Part shown: piece by piece, positions 1 through 11,379 of the stretch
How positions within the stretch are numbered: position 1 is the stretch's first letter
Layout of the letters: every line of letters begins with the position of its first letter
Origin: Neocallimastix lanati (nom. inval.)
Lineage: Eukaryota; Neocallimastigomycota; Neocallimastigomycetes; Neocallimastigales; Neocallimastigaceae
NCBI GenBank assembly: GCA_016946835.1
Contig: JACVTC010000031.1
Span: 1,410,001 to 1,440,000, forward strand
Direction: 5' to 3'
DNA length: 30,000 bases
Program-made: the position numbers and the translations under genes
Notes under the pieces: model-generated
Database searches by the model: none
Told to the model about the DNA's origin: nothing
Seen by the model: the letters and a program-made list of their open reading frames with translations, nothing else

Positions 1-87
1 GGCCACCATAACGCTTTTTTTTTTTTTTTTTTTTTTTTTATTCCATTTCAGTAATCATGACCATATCTCTTGCATTTATCAAAAAAA

Positions 88-118
<31 letters not shown>

Positions 119-897
119 TCATCATCATCTTCATCATTAATAAATAGGTATATAAAGATATTAGATAAAATAAGATTGATAAGGAGTGATAAGGGACACA
201 TACCTTGGCCAACAAGGCAAAAATGAATATATTGGGAAAATTCTTTCAAAAGTTTTCCAATAAAAGTGTTTACAAGAGAAAGTTTTTTTCCATTCGAAGT
301 AAGGGAAAGATTAGTAATGAACTGAATTGAACTGAAGGCATTTACCACGAATACCAATATTATTAAGGTTTCGTTAAAGTATATTATAAATTGGAACTGA
401 ATTATAAGCTTTTTTTTTTTTTTTTTTTTATTTGAGGTCAAGAAAAAAGTAAAGAAAGGTAAATTAATCATTAAATTTCTTTTTTCTTCTTTTGGGCAAA
501 TGGGAAAATTTCATAATATGGAGACAAAATTAACGGATACATTCTTCCATCTTCCTCCTTTTCTAAAAAACCAAAGCTGTTCTGGTCTAATAATAATATT
601 CCATGAGAAAAAAAGCATCACCCGTAATTCTCTTAGGGACAATTTTTGACAGAATTCTTTAATCCTTCATTAATGTGAGTGAAATTCCATGAAGTGAAAT
701 TCCATGATAATTATTATAATTTTGAAAGATCCTTTTTCTTAGTAAAGGAAACAATAGAAGAAGAAGAAGAAGAAGAACCAGAATGATCCTAATCAAGTGG
801 TCACTTTATTCCAATGGTGCAAAAAAAAAATATCTATTTTTACTTTTTAACGAAAATTTGGGCTGAGAAGAAGAGCTACTTTTAGAATTGAAAAATA

Positions 898-931
<34 letters not shown>

Positions 932-1200
932 CTGTTTGTATACCCTCAGGATCAAGGTGCTTTGTTATTTATTTATTTTTTTTTTTTTTTCATTGAGAGG
1001 AACAATTGAGTGAATTTCTGACATTGAAAATTGGTTGATTAATGTCCCATGATTCCTGAGGCCTAAAGAGAAGAAGAATCATTTAGTATTCCCTTTTTCA
1101 TATACTAAACACGGTGAACAAGGTGAACACCAAAAAAGAATGGTTTAGTATTCCCTTTTTCATATACTAAACATGGTGAATACTCTAACCAAGGGATTTT
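1..1200 (-). pseudogene. Decayed LINE-type (non-LTR) reverse transcriptase relic, cut by window edge
   Basis: The minus strand carries scattered, frame-shifted pieces of a non-LTR retrotransposon reverse transcriptase in the right order. An NYHGIS-like block lies near 680-715, an RPEQLWFF block (the usual PEQFGFR region) near 560-600, and a degraded QGMCPLSLL...LFIND block (usual RQGCPLSP..FNLFINDI) near 130-220. A DKCKRYG-like stretch follows, and the copy runs off the window at base 1, just where the catalytic aspartate box would begin. Stops, frameshifts, A/T microsatellite growth (TA and TCA runs after the FIND block, poly-A runs inside the frame) and a 62-bp partial tandem duplication (1082-1119 and 1144-1181) show it is dead. 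The last 60 bp closely match 29421-29500, so both window ends hold copies of one family on the same strand. I am confident about reverse-transcriptase origin but not about the clade. Confidence 0.7.
1082..1181. repeat. 62-bp period partial tandem duplication
   Basis: A 38-nt stretch beginning TTTAGTATTCCC and ending near GGTGAA occurs at 1082-1119 and again at 1144-1181 with two differences. It lies at the 5' edge of the recognisable LINE relic and probably arose as a local duplication after the element died. Confidence 0.8.
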
Positions 1201-2628
1201 CATGGCTTCACATCTAATTATATAATGATATTAAGAAATAAATTTAAGAATTTAGTGAAAAAAAAAATATATATATATATCAGGAATAAACTATTAATCG
1301 ACTTTTTAAAAACAAAAAAAAATAATAATAATAAAATCTTCTTCCATTCTATTAATTAATTAATTATTTATTTATTTTAATATTTTTTTAATATTTTTAA
1401 ATATTTTTTAAATATATATATATATATATATATATATTTAAAAAATATTTAAAAATATTAAAAAAATATTAAACATAAATACAAAAAAAAAAAAAAAAAG
1501 TTCATCCCAACAAAAAGGTTTATATAAAAAATATTAAAAAATAAAAAAAAAAAAATTTTTTTTTATTTATTTTATTTTTTTTCTATTGATTTTATTATTT
1601 TATTTTATTTTATTTTTATTTTTTTTATTTTAATCTATTTTTTATTTGTTTATTACATTTTACTTTTAAAATTAATCTATTTTTTATTTATTTATTACAT
1701 TTTACTTTTAAAACAAATATATTTAATACTTTAATATATAAATATAAATATATAATTTTTAAAAAAAATTCAAATTTGAATAAATATATGGAATAGTTTT
1801 TTAAATTATCATAAATACTTTTTTATTTTTAATATTAATAGATTTTAATCATATATTATTTTTTTTTATTTTTAAATATTAATATATATAGTTAAATAAT
1901 AATAAAATTTGTAGTATTTTTTTTTTTTTTTTTTTAAATGTTTTTTTTTTTTTTTTCTCTTATATATTTTCAATAATTTTTTTTTTTTATTTTAATAATT
2001 TATTTTAATAATTTATTTTTAAAAATTCTTTATGTAAAAATTCTATAAAAATTGTTCCTCCTTTTTTTTTTTTTTTTTCTAATTTTTTTAAATTTTTTTT
2101 TTTTAATTTTAATTTTTCCTTTTTTTTTTTTTTTTTCTAATTTTTTTAAATTTTTTTTTTTTTAATTTTAATTTTTTTTTTTTTATTTTTAACTTTTTTT
2201 CTTAACTATTTAATGTCAATTATTTGACTGAAGAACCTATGTATATATTAAATTTAAGCTAACATAAAATATATATATATATATATATTCTACAAAGTAT
2301 TATAAATATTGTAATAACAAAATAATAATATATATATTTAAAAAAAAAAAAAACTATATATAATATTTAAATTTATATATAATCATTAATGAACAATATA
2401 TATTTATATATATATATTTTCTTTTGTAAATAAAAATTACATTTCTTAAATTTTTCTTTTTAATAATAATAAAAAAAAAAAATTAAAGAAATAAAAATAG
2501 CTTTATTTATTAATTCTATTTTTTTTCTATATATTAAGTTATGATTGATTAACTTATTTGATTAATTTTATTTTTTCATTAATGAAAAAAAAAAAAAAAA
2601 GGAAGAGACATTAAATTAGGAATTATTT
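1200..2628. other. A/T-rich spacer downstream of the first CotH gene
   Basis: No gene is visible. The stretch is homopolymer T, TA microsatellite and short local duplications. A 42-bp tandem pair lies at 1631-1672 and 1673-1714 (core TAATCTATTTTTTATTT). A second pair of about 57 bp lies at roughly 2060-2116 and 2118-2175, each copy starting with CC and a long T run followed by CTAATTTTTTTAAA. A very large palindrome is listed separately. The segment just left of 2629 should contain the 3' UTR of the CotH gene; I cannot fix a polyadenylation site. Confidence 0.7.
1376..1473. repeat. 98-bp perfect A/T palindrome
   Basis: Bases 1376-1424 are the exact reverse complement of 1425-1473, with no loop; I checked this base by base. 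The arms are not simple (TA)n only. The outer 35 bases on each side are a specific pattern of T runs of 7, 5 and 6 separated by AA, TA and AAA spacers, mirrored exactly on the other side. It would extrude as a cruciform or fold as a long hairpin if transcribed. Confidence 0.9.
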
Positions 2629-4638
2629 TTATATGAAGCGAGCAACGAAGGCTAAAGCCATAAAGGTGAAAGCAGTACTTATGAATTTTTCTGCCATGAC
2701 ACCACTGGTTTGATCCTTAACATCTTCATTCTTAATAACATTAACAGCTGGATTGATATTATTTAAGGAGGCAACTTTATCAACTGGATCTAATGGAACT
2801 TCATCCCATTCAAAGCCAAATTCCTTAGCAACAGCCTTAGCTCTAATTTCAATCCATTGCTTTAAACCCCATGGAGTACTAATTTTACCGGTATCTTCCA
2901 TATTTTCATAGTAATCATTCATGGTCCAGACATATCTAGTTTTATTTGGATTGTTACCCATGTGAAGACGTTCAAGTCCATAATCCCAATCAACTTCATC
3001 ATTGTAACGACGAGCGTATTCCTCAAGACGACGACCTAAGGCAACTGGGTTGAAGACATGTTTTACAATATCAATTAAATGTTGTTCAAACATTTGAGTA
3101 GTGACACCACCTCTTAAGAATAAATCAACAGCTTCTCTGTTTGGACCATCATATTCTTCAATACTCCATACACGATCAACTAAAGTTTTGTAGGATTGAG
3201 CAGGGTATTCCTTACCAAAAGTATTTACCTTTTCATTTAAACCAATACCGAAGGTTAAATCGAAATCTTGATCAATAAAGTAATACTTGAATGTATCCTT
3301 AGTAGATTCTTCTGGAGCATCATACATAACAAAGTTAGTGGTAAGCATCCAATAGGAATCCCAATCACCGGTTAAGTATTCTAAGGCAAGAGATCTAAAG
3401 AAAACATCTAAATCGAACCATTCCTTACTAAACTTCTGAACAGAAGATTCATCCATGACGTCGACTTCATGCATAGCTTGAGTTAAGTACTTTATCTTCT
3501 CATTATTTTCACCTTCAGAATATTGGAAAGCACTGAAAGTACTACCTAAAATGAAATCAGCACCAGTACTACAATCTAATGGGAAACCTAAACCAGTTTC
3601 TGGAACTTTAATCTTACCGGTAGCTTCATCACCATAGAATTGAGACTTAATGAAGGACTTGGAACTGGTTACTTCAATCATTAAGTATAAACCAATGGGG
3701 GTACCATCACTTAAGTAAACACGAACCACAACTTGGTTGTGAACTGGGTTACCGATAGCAGCAGCAATATCACCATATAAGGATTGACGGAAGAAAGCTG
3801 GATCAGCAGAGTTTGATCTGAATTTGAAAACCTTTCTCTTGTGTATTTTATTTTCAAGTTTAACTCTCCATTGGAATTTATCTTGGTAACGATTTTGAGC
3901 CTTTGTTGGAACATTTTCTTCAGTGAAAATTTCATCCTTTAAAACAAGGGTAAATCTTCCTAAAGTCCAAGTATCATTACCAGTAATGAAAAATTCTCGA
4001 GAGCCATTGTCAATGACAACGGTTGGAATGTAAGAATCATCAAAAAGATCAGTTTTACCAATAGAACGAGTCCATTGTGGTTTATCGGCTGGGTAACCTA
4101 AACCCTTTAATGGACTTAAAGTTTCTTTTCTACCAAAGAATTCATTATGAGTGGTGAGTTGACCAGCTGGAAGAGTTCTAACGAAATTTTCAGCTTCTCC
4201 ATCAACAGTATAGGTATATCTATATTAATGATTTCATCATCATAATAATAATTTAAAAAAAAAAAAAAAATAGTTGATAATAATATATTAATAATAAATA
4301 TATATAATTAAATATATAATTTCATATTATCATTCAAATAAAATACATATACAATATTTTAATATTTTATTAAATTTTTTATTTTATTTTATTATTATTT
4401 TTTTTCTTTCTATATAATAATAGTAATAATATATTTACTCAAATTCACTATCTGGACATATTCCAGAAACACTGTGAACACCAGAGAAGTTATCCACTGG
4501 AGCTAAATCTAAAGTTTTACCTTCATAGGTTACAGTAACTACACTACCAAAGGTAATAAGACTGAAATTTACAATACGTCCATAGACGTTTGTAATTAAA
4601 GCAATTAAAAAAATGTTAAAGAGCAAAAAACAATTCAT
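2629..4638 (-). CDS. CotH kinase-like secreted, probably GPI-anchored protein (copy 1)
   Basis: Two exons: 4638-4439 and 4219-2629, with a 219-nt intron (5' site GTAAAT, 3' site TATAG). Spliced length is 596 codons plus TAA. Residues 1-20 are a signal peptide (MNCFLLFN...VYG). Residues 21 to about 75 form a short beta-type N-terminal region. The CotH domain follows, with YLTGDWDSYW at about 348-357 and FIDQDFDLTFG at 381-391. The aspartates in the latter fit the metal-binding motif of CotH kinases, a family known from Bacillus spore-coat protein H. Residues 576-596 are a hydrophobic tail typical of GPI-anchor signals. No dockerin is present, unlike many gut-fungal CotH proteins. Exon 2 stays open from 4219, although its first in-frame ATG or GTG lies far inside, so an exon-2-only model would lose about 160 residues of that exon. 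Kinase activity and substrate are inferred from the family only. Confidence 0.9.
4220..4438 (-). other. Intron of CotH copy 1
   Basis: The intron runs from GTAAAT (4438 downward) to TATAG (ending at 4220). It splits the glutamate codon 67 after its second base (GA|A). The identical position, phase and flanking residues (EFE then YTY) in the second CotH gene strongly support this junction. It is nearly pure A/T with a 17-A run. Confidence 0.88.
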
Positions 4639-5070
4639 TTTATTTTTTTTTCTTTAAATGTGAGTATATTATTTGTTATTATATGATATTATAATATTAT
4701 ATTGTATATTTATTTAAAAATTATTTATAAATGCTAATATTAAATTACTTATTAATAAAATATAATTTTATATGTTTAAGCTTTAATGGCAATCTATTTT
4801 TATTATTTCTTCTTCCACTTAACTTTATATTATGTTTTAGTTTTTTAAAATTTTATATAATACAAAGAAAAGGAAGAGTATATTTTTGTTGTTTAAATAT
4901 TCTATATAATACAAAGAAAAAGAATTGTATAATTTTATAATTTTTCTATTACAAACTACTTTTTATATAGTTTATATTTCTTCTTTATATTAGTATTTTT
5001 TTTTTTTTTTATACCTAGATTAATACTATTATTAATAATAATAAGTATTATTATTATTTAGGTATTAAAA
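4639..5070 (-). promoter_or_regulatory. 5' flank of CotH copy 1 with a duplicated 22-nt block
   Basis: Upstream of the ATG at 4638, a 22-nt block with plus-strand core ATAATACAAAGAAAA occurs at 4854-4875 and 4903-4924, with one mismatch, 49 bp apart. It lies about 216-287 bp before the start codon. Further out, 5011-5065 is an imperfect inverted repeat starting ATACCTA and ending TAGGTAT. A regulatory role is inference; the duplication itself is visible. Confidence 0.4.
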
Positions 5071-5448
5071 AACAAGCTTTTTTTTTATTTTTTATTTTTT
5101 TATTATTATTATTATTTTTTTTTATTTTTATTATATATTTGAACTTCTTAAAATGTTTTTTTCAAAGAAATTAAAAATTCAAAATAATTTCGAAGAAAAA
5201 TTTCATTTTTATAAGGGAGGAAATTAATTTACTTTTTTTAAAATCTAATATATATTTAATATAAATATTTTATTTATTAAAGTTTATAGAAAATAAGAGA
5301 GCCTATATTAACTTTTAAAATATATAAAAAAATTATTATTATATACTTTATTATATTATATTATATTATTTTATTTTATTTTATATTATATTATTTTAAT
5401 AAACAATATCAGATTTTTTTATTTTTTTTTTATTATTATTTTTATTAA

Positions 5449-5488
<40 letters not shown>

Positions 5489-6040
5489 TATTTTATTATT
5501 TTATTATTTTATTTTTAATCCGTTATATATATATAATATATAATATATAATATATTATTTATTATTTATTATTATTATTAAATGTAGTACATAATAATTA
5601 AATGTATAAATAAATATAAAATATATAAATATATATATAAAAAATAAATATATATTATATATAAAAATAAATAAATTTCATTTATTCAAATAAATTACTT
5701 TGATTAAAAATAATTCTATTTAATATATTTTTAGATTAAATTTATTTTTTGTTAAGGATAAAAAAAAACACAATACATTAACAATGTAATGCTATATATA
5801 TAATTATATATATTTTTAAATAAATTAATATATATTCAGTCTTGTCCTTATTTAATTATTTTTTTTTTTTGAATTGAAAATTTTAATTTTTTTTAATTTT
5901 TTTTGATTTTAAATTGAATGGAATTGAATGGAATATATGGTTTAATTAAATCTATTCCACAATATATTATATATATATATTTTTTTTTAATATATTAATA
6001 GATTTTTATTCTAGATACAATAAATAAAAAATAAAAAAAA

Positions 6041-6184
6041 AAAAATTGGATAAATTATATATATAAATATAAATATATATAAATATATATAAATATAAAT
6101 ATATATATAAATATATATATATAAATATATATAAATATATATAAATGTATATAAATATATATAAAAATAATTTATCCAATTTTT
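6041..6184. repeat. Terminal 17-bp inverted repeat around a TATAAA-rich core
   Basis: AAAAATTGGATAAATTA at 6041-6057 is the exact reverse complement of 6168-6184. The 110 bp between them is an ATATAAAT-type microsatellite. The layout resembles a tiny foldback or MITE-like element, but I see no target-site duplication I would trust in such A/T-rich flanks. Confidence 0.7.
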
Positions 6185-6370
6185 ATAAATATATATATAT
6201 AAAAAAAAAAAGAAAAGAAAAATTCATTTTTTAAATAATCCTATATTTAATATATTTAATAGTTTAAAGAAATATAAAAATAGTTATAATAAAAATTATA
6301 AACTAATGAATAGGACCATAATAAATGTTAAATATATTATTAAAATATAAAATAATAAAAACATTACAAA

Positions 6371-6448
6371 ACATAAATATAAAATTTTAACATAAAATGA
6401 AATCTTTTAACATAAATATAAAATTTTAACATAAAGTGAAATCTTATA
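6371..6448. repeat. 39-bp tandem duplication
   Basis: Two adjacent copies, 6371-6409 and 6410-6448, starting ACATAAATATAAAATTTTAA. They are nearly identical, with one A/G change (AAAATG versus AAAGTG) noted by eye. No function is apparent. Confidence 0.8.
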
Positions 6449-8120
6449 TCAATTAATTATATTATTTAAACTATTAATCACTCGTGAAATAATCGACTAT
6501 TATGATTATAATTATAAATTAATATTTAAATTTATTTTCTCATTTAGTTCTTATACCATTAATAGATATATATAAATAAAGAGGTGTTCATATTAAATAT
6601 ATATATTTAATAATTGTTATATATATAATGATTAATAATTAATTAATCATAATAAAATAAATAATATATTATAGTAGAAATTTCATAAAATCTATTGCAT
6701 ATTTTATGTTTTACGATTCATATTATTCAATTATTTAGTATTTAATTATTTAATTATTTAGTATTTAATTATTTAATTATTTATTATTTATTATTCAATT
6801 ATTCAATTATTCAATTATTCAATTATTCAATTATTAATTATTTATTATTCCATTATTTATTATTCGAAATTTCCTTAAATATCTTTGTTTTAAATTTTAA
6901 TTTTTCTCTAAAAGATAATAGATAATAGCTTCAAAAAACATAAATAAATAAAATAAAATAATATAATATAAAATAATATAATATTGGGTTAAAAAAAAAT
7001 TAATAATAATAATAAAATTTAATAATAATAATAAATTTATTATTACAAAAGATTTTATTTCGAACAATCTAATAAAAAAAAAAAAAAAAAAGAACTATAG
7101 AAATAAAAAAAAATTAATAAAAAGATTAATTATATATTTTTTAATTTATCAAAATACAAATTAAAAGTTTTTATTTACTTAATATAATTAAATAAATCTT
7201 TAATCTGTTAAAAATGAATATAAAGAAAAAAATATATATAATTTTTTTCTTTATAAATCGAATAATCATTTAGAATTAAAATATCTGTAAAATGATATAT
7301 AAAATGATATAAAAATTGATTATTATTTTTATTAATATTTATTAAATATTATTTATTAGTTATTATTTATTATTCAATTATTTATTATTCAATTATTTAT
7401 TATTTATTATTTATTATTTAATTATTAATTATTTAATTATTTATTATTCAATTATTTATTATTTATTGTTTTTTAATAATATAAAGTATAAATATATGTG
7501 ATTAATTCATAGAATACTGAAGTGTCTTTAATTAGAGTAAAAATAATAATAATAATAATAATAATAATAATTAAATTATAAACCTTAATATGTTTTTTTT
7601 TTATTTATTAATGACTGTTAGTTAAAGGAATAATATATATTATGATTCATTAATATTAAGCAAAAAAAAAAAAAATAAAAAAATTAAACTGGTTAATAAT
7701 AAATATTAAATTTATGACTAAAATAAATCACATACATAAAATAAAAGAATTAAACTGGTTAAGCATGATTAAAAAATAAATAAATAAACAATACAAATAT
7801 AGATAAAAATAGAATTCTTTAAAAATTTTAAAAATTTTAAAAATTTTAATTATTATTTACAATAAATTTAATTAGTGGATTAATAAATTAGTAAATTATT
7901 ATATTAATTATTATTTTATTACGTTATTATCAAATTATTATTATTATTTATTCTTTCATATTATTATTATTTATTCTTCCGTATTATTATTATTATTATT
8001 GATATAAGAAATAAATAATAATGTATAAATTTTGTTATTATTGAAGATATTCTATTATTTATTTATTTATTTATTATCATTCTTTATTTATATTAATCAT
8101 TAATTATTTTAATATAATTT

Positions 8121-8142
8121 TGTTAACTTTCCAAAGTTAACA
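8121..8142. repeat. 22-nt palindrome
   Basis: TGTTAACTTT, a CC spacer, then AAAGTTAACA: 10-bp perfect arms with a 2-nt centre. It is more complex in base content than its surroundings. It could be a dimeric protein-binding site or chance; no adjacent gene uses it. Confidence 0.6.
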
Positions 8143-8895
8143 TAATCAATAATAAAACATTTCATATTATAGTTTTATAATCATTTAAAATTACATTTAA
8201 ATGATCAATTAAAATATTTGAACCTCCTTTTTAATCACGGTTGATCTATATATTTTTAAACTCCTAATTTATATCTATATATATATATATATTTTTACAA
8301 ATAAATTTATAAAAAAATAATAACAAATAAAATTTAATTATAATTATTAAGATTTCAATTATTCTTTATCAACTGTAATTATTTATTTATTTATTTATTA
8401 TATATATGCTCAATTGAAGTGTTCATAGTCTTTCAATTAATTGGAAGTTACGGTACAAATACATTTTATTAACAAATAATTTATTATAAATTAATTTATA
8501 TATATATAAAATGATATAATATTAATGTGTTTTTATGTTTACATAGATTTATGATCTATTGTATTTTATTTTTTCATGATAATTTCTACACGTTACTTTT
8601 TAGAGCACGTTCCATTATATTATTAGCACACTTCATTATAATATTATATTATTAGTTCTCAATTATTTTCACGTGATTATATGAAATTCATTTATTAATA
8701 ATTAAAATTTTATAAATATTTTCATCCTAATAATATCTAATATGAAATTAATGTAACAAAATAATAAAATGTATGTATTAAATGTTTAATATAAAAAAAA
8801 AAATTAGCTTAACAAAATAATATTTAAAAATAAAAACTATATTTTTATTTATATTTTTAATTTTTTTATTTAAATTTTAATTATAATTAAATTTT

Positions 8896-9032
8896 ATTAA
8901 ATTAAATTAAATTCAAATAAATTAAATTAAATTAAATTAAATTAAAATAGATTAATTTTTTAATTTAATTTAATTTCATTTTAATTTCATTTTAATTTTA
9001 ATTTAATTTATTTGAATTTAATTTAATTTAAT
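8896..9032. repeat. Long inverted repeat, 36-bp perfect arms
   Basis: Bases 8896-8931 are the reverse complement of 8997-9032, including the diagnostic ATTCAAATAA / TTATTTGAAT core. The 65-bp loop is itself A/T-rich and partly self-complementary. Weaker complementarity continues outward to about 8870 and 9061, so the whole is an imperfect foldback of some 190 bp. It abuts the less A/T-rich island at 9060-9200. Confidence 0.8.
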
Positions 9033-9059
9033 TTTAATTTTAATTTTAATTTAATTATA

Positions 9060-9200
9060 ATTTCATTTGGATAAGCCTGTGTAACCATCATAAATTTTAT
9101 CCAAATCAGATGAAATGTTGAAAAAGGACGAAAGACTAAAGTCATGTGATTTGGGATGTCCAGATAACTAATTTTTATTTGACAGGTTGAAAAAACAAAT
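9060..9200. other. Less A/T-rich island of unknown origin
   Basis: About 140 bp of complex sequence (GGATAAGCCTGTGTAACC... to TTTGACAGGTTG) sits in otherwise nearly pure A/T. It contains a 10-bp inverted repeat, ATTTGGATAA / TTATCCAAAT, around a 23-nt spacer. The minus-strand frame reading through it has no recognisable domain, and it does not look like a tRNA, a spliceosomal RNA or a boxed snoRNA. It could be a decayed element end or a non-coding RNA gene. Confidence 0.4.
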
Positions 9201-9385
9201 ATAAAAAAAAATATAAAAAAAAAAAAAAACAAAAGAAAGAAAAAAGGAAAAAGGAGGAAAAAAAAAGAAAAGAAAAGAAAAATATAATATTATATATTGA
9301 AAATTATAAAAATAAAAAACAAAATTAAAAATATATTAAAATTATTTTTATTTTTTTATGTAACTTTTTTTATGAAATTTTTATA

Positions 9386-9426
<41 letters not shown>

Positions 9427-9948
9427 TTTATATTTTTTTTCTATATATTATATATTTTATATATTTTATTTTTTTATATATTTTATAGTTTTATATTTTT
9501 TTTTATACTTTTTTCTAATACTGAGAACTTTTTGTTCATAAATAAATAAAAAAATTAATATAAAAAAAATAAATAATAAGAAATGATCATTTGATGATAA
9601 TATTAATAAAAATTTTAAATTTTTTATTTTTAATCAAACATTTTAATATTATTTGATAATAAAAATAATGACAAAAAGAAAGAACTAAGAATAGAGTATT
9701 AAATATTATTTACTATTAAAAATAAAACTTTATTTATTTAATTATTAATGTTTTTAAATTTTTTCAATAAGAAAATTTGTATATATTATCTATAAAAAAA
9801 TTAATGTAATAATAATAATAATAATAATAACAATAATAAAATTTAAAAATAATTATAAGAAAATATATATATTATATTAATGATAATTAAAAAAAAAATT
9901 AAAATAATAATTAATAAATATTAAATAAATAATAGTTAATAGTTTATA

Positions 9949-10190
9949 GATTAATAATTAAATAATAAGTAATAAAATAATTTATATAATATAGATTAAT
10001 AATTAAATAATAAGTAATAAAATAGTTTATATAATATAGATTAATAATTAATAAGCAATAAAATAATTTATATAATATAGATTAATAATTAATAAGCAAT
10101 AAAATAATTTATATAATATAGATTAATAATTAAATAATAATAAAATAGTTTATATAATATAGATTAATAATTAAATAATAAGTAATAAAT
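9949..10190. repeat. Minisatellite, 41-46 bp unit, about 5.5 copies
   Basis: Units begin GATTAATAATTAA and end TTTATATAATATA. Two internal variants alternate: AATAATAAGTAATAAAAT and TAAGCAATAAAAT. The two shorter TAAGCAAT units are adjacent, which indicates unit-level duplication within the array. No coding or regulatory link is visible. Confidence 0.88.
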
Positions 10191-10372
10191 CAAAAAAATA
10201 ATTTTCTATTTTTTGTATAATATCTATTAATATTTTTTATAGTAAATTTTTTTTCCAATAATAATTATAAATTTATTATAAATTTTTAAAATTAATTTTC
10301 TTTTTATATATCTAACAAGAATTACCAAGAAATTCTTGGTTTATATAAGAAAGAAAAAAAATTTTTTTTACT

Positions 10373-10410
<38 letters not shown>

Positions 10411-10565
10411 TGGAAAAAAAATTAATTTATTTATTTTAATTTTTATTTATTTTATTTTATTTCATTTCTTCATTTAAATAGTAAAAATAAAAAAAATAAA
10501 AAAAAAATTTAAATATTACAAAAATTACTTGGCTTATCTGTAAAATTGATTGTTAGTTATTTTTC

Positions 10566-10566
<1 letters not shown>

Positions 10567-10602
<36 letters not shown>
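10567..10602. repeat. 36-nt poly(A) tract
   Basis: An uninterrupted A36 run, one of several homopolymers of 27-41 nt in the window (others at 10375-10409, 12140-12170 and 28043-28083). Tract lengths this long are prone to sequencing and assembly error. Confidence 0.9.
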
Positions 10603-10603
<1 letters not shown>

Positions 10604-11379
10604 AATAAAGATATCTTAATTATTATTATTATTATTATTATTTTTTTTTTACACAAATTAAAATTCAATTATCAAAAACTAGTGAATATTTTAGTATAAT
10701 ATTGTTAATACATATATATATTTCTTTGATCTAATGGCTAGATTTTTCATGTATAAAAAAAAAAAAAAGTCAACTTTTTAATATAAATTTATAAATTTGA
10801 TATATCGGAGTTTTTTTTTTTTTTTTTTTTTTTTTTTCCTTGTAAAGCCAAAACCTTAATTATTGATTATAATAGTATTATTTATTATTCATTCTAGAAT
10901 TAATGGGCCTTAGTTCAAAAGATTCATCAAATGATATTCCGAAAAAAAAAAATAAAATAATATCGATATATAGGTATATTATATGTATATTATATATTAT
11001 ATTTATATTATATAATGCCTATAAACACTGCTTAATTTTTTTAGATAAAAAAATGTCAATCAAAATAAAATGCTAGATTTTCATCAATTTATTTGATGAA
11101 TTATATAATTCATAAAAAAAATTTTTTTATTATTATTTTATTATCTTATTCCTTTTTTGTTTTTGTTTTTGTTTTTGTTTTTATTTATGTTTTGCTTTAT
11201 TTTATTTTATTTTATTTTATCATAAAAATTTAATTGGTACATTTAATATATTCTAAAAATAAATAAACAAATATATAAATAAAAAGGTCATTTTAATTCT
11301 GATATTTTTATATTCAGGAGCTATAATTATGAAATAAAAAAAAAATTTTTTTTATTAAAGTTAAAATAAAGTTTTTTTA

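Larger units (their letters stand above)
5070..9060. other. Gene desert, A/T microsatellites and inverted repeats
   Basis: No coding signal is visible on either strand: every frame is interrupted by stops or is low-complexity Asn/Lys/Ile/Tyr/Phe. The stretch holds ATT microsatellites (about 5452-5490, 7547-7570), octamer-like ATTCAATT arrays (6720-6850, 7340-7460), a 39-bp tandem pair (6371-6409, 6410-6448), two copies of ATTAAACTGGTTAA (7683-7696, 7749-7762) and three notable inverted repeats listed separately. 8400-8700 is slightly more complex and has a CACGTG at 8670-8675, but I see no gene in it. Confidence 0.7.

Noticed and set aside
2629-3729. GTG at 3729 as the start of a 366-residue CotH protein
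   Set aside because: The frame is open upstream to 4219 and encodes the conserved N-terminal half; the GTG is an internal valine codon.
3711-3935. 74-codon minus-strand ORF overlapping CotH copy 1
   Set aside because: An out-of-frame shadow of exon 2; the true frame encodes the conserved RYQDKFQWRVKLENKIHKRK block.
4731-4940. 69-codon plus-strand ORF upstream of CotH copy 1
   Set aside because: Phe/Leu/Ile low complexity with poor start context; it lies over the duplicated flank blocks and has no domain.
9023-9488. Short ORFs on both strands (9023-9232 minus, 9297-9488 plus)
   Set aside because: Mostly homopolymer-derived residues; the minus one only borrows length from the 9060-9200 island.
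10722-10752. GATCTAATGGCTAGAT-like string resembling a tRNA 5' half
   Set aside because: No acceptor stem, no T-loop motif and no closing sequence within 100 bp.
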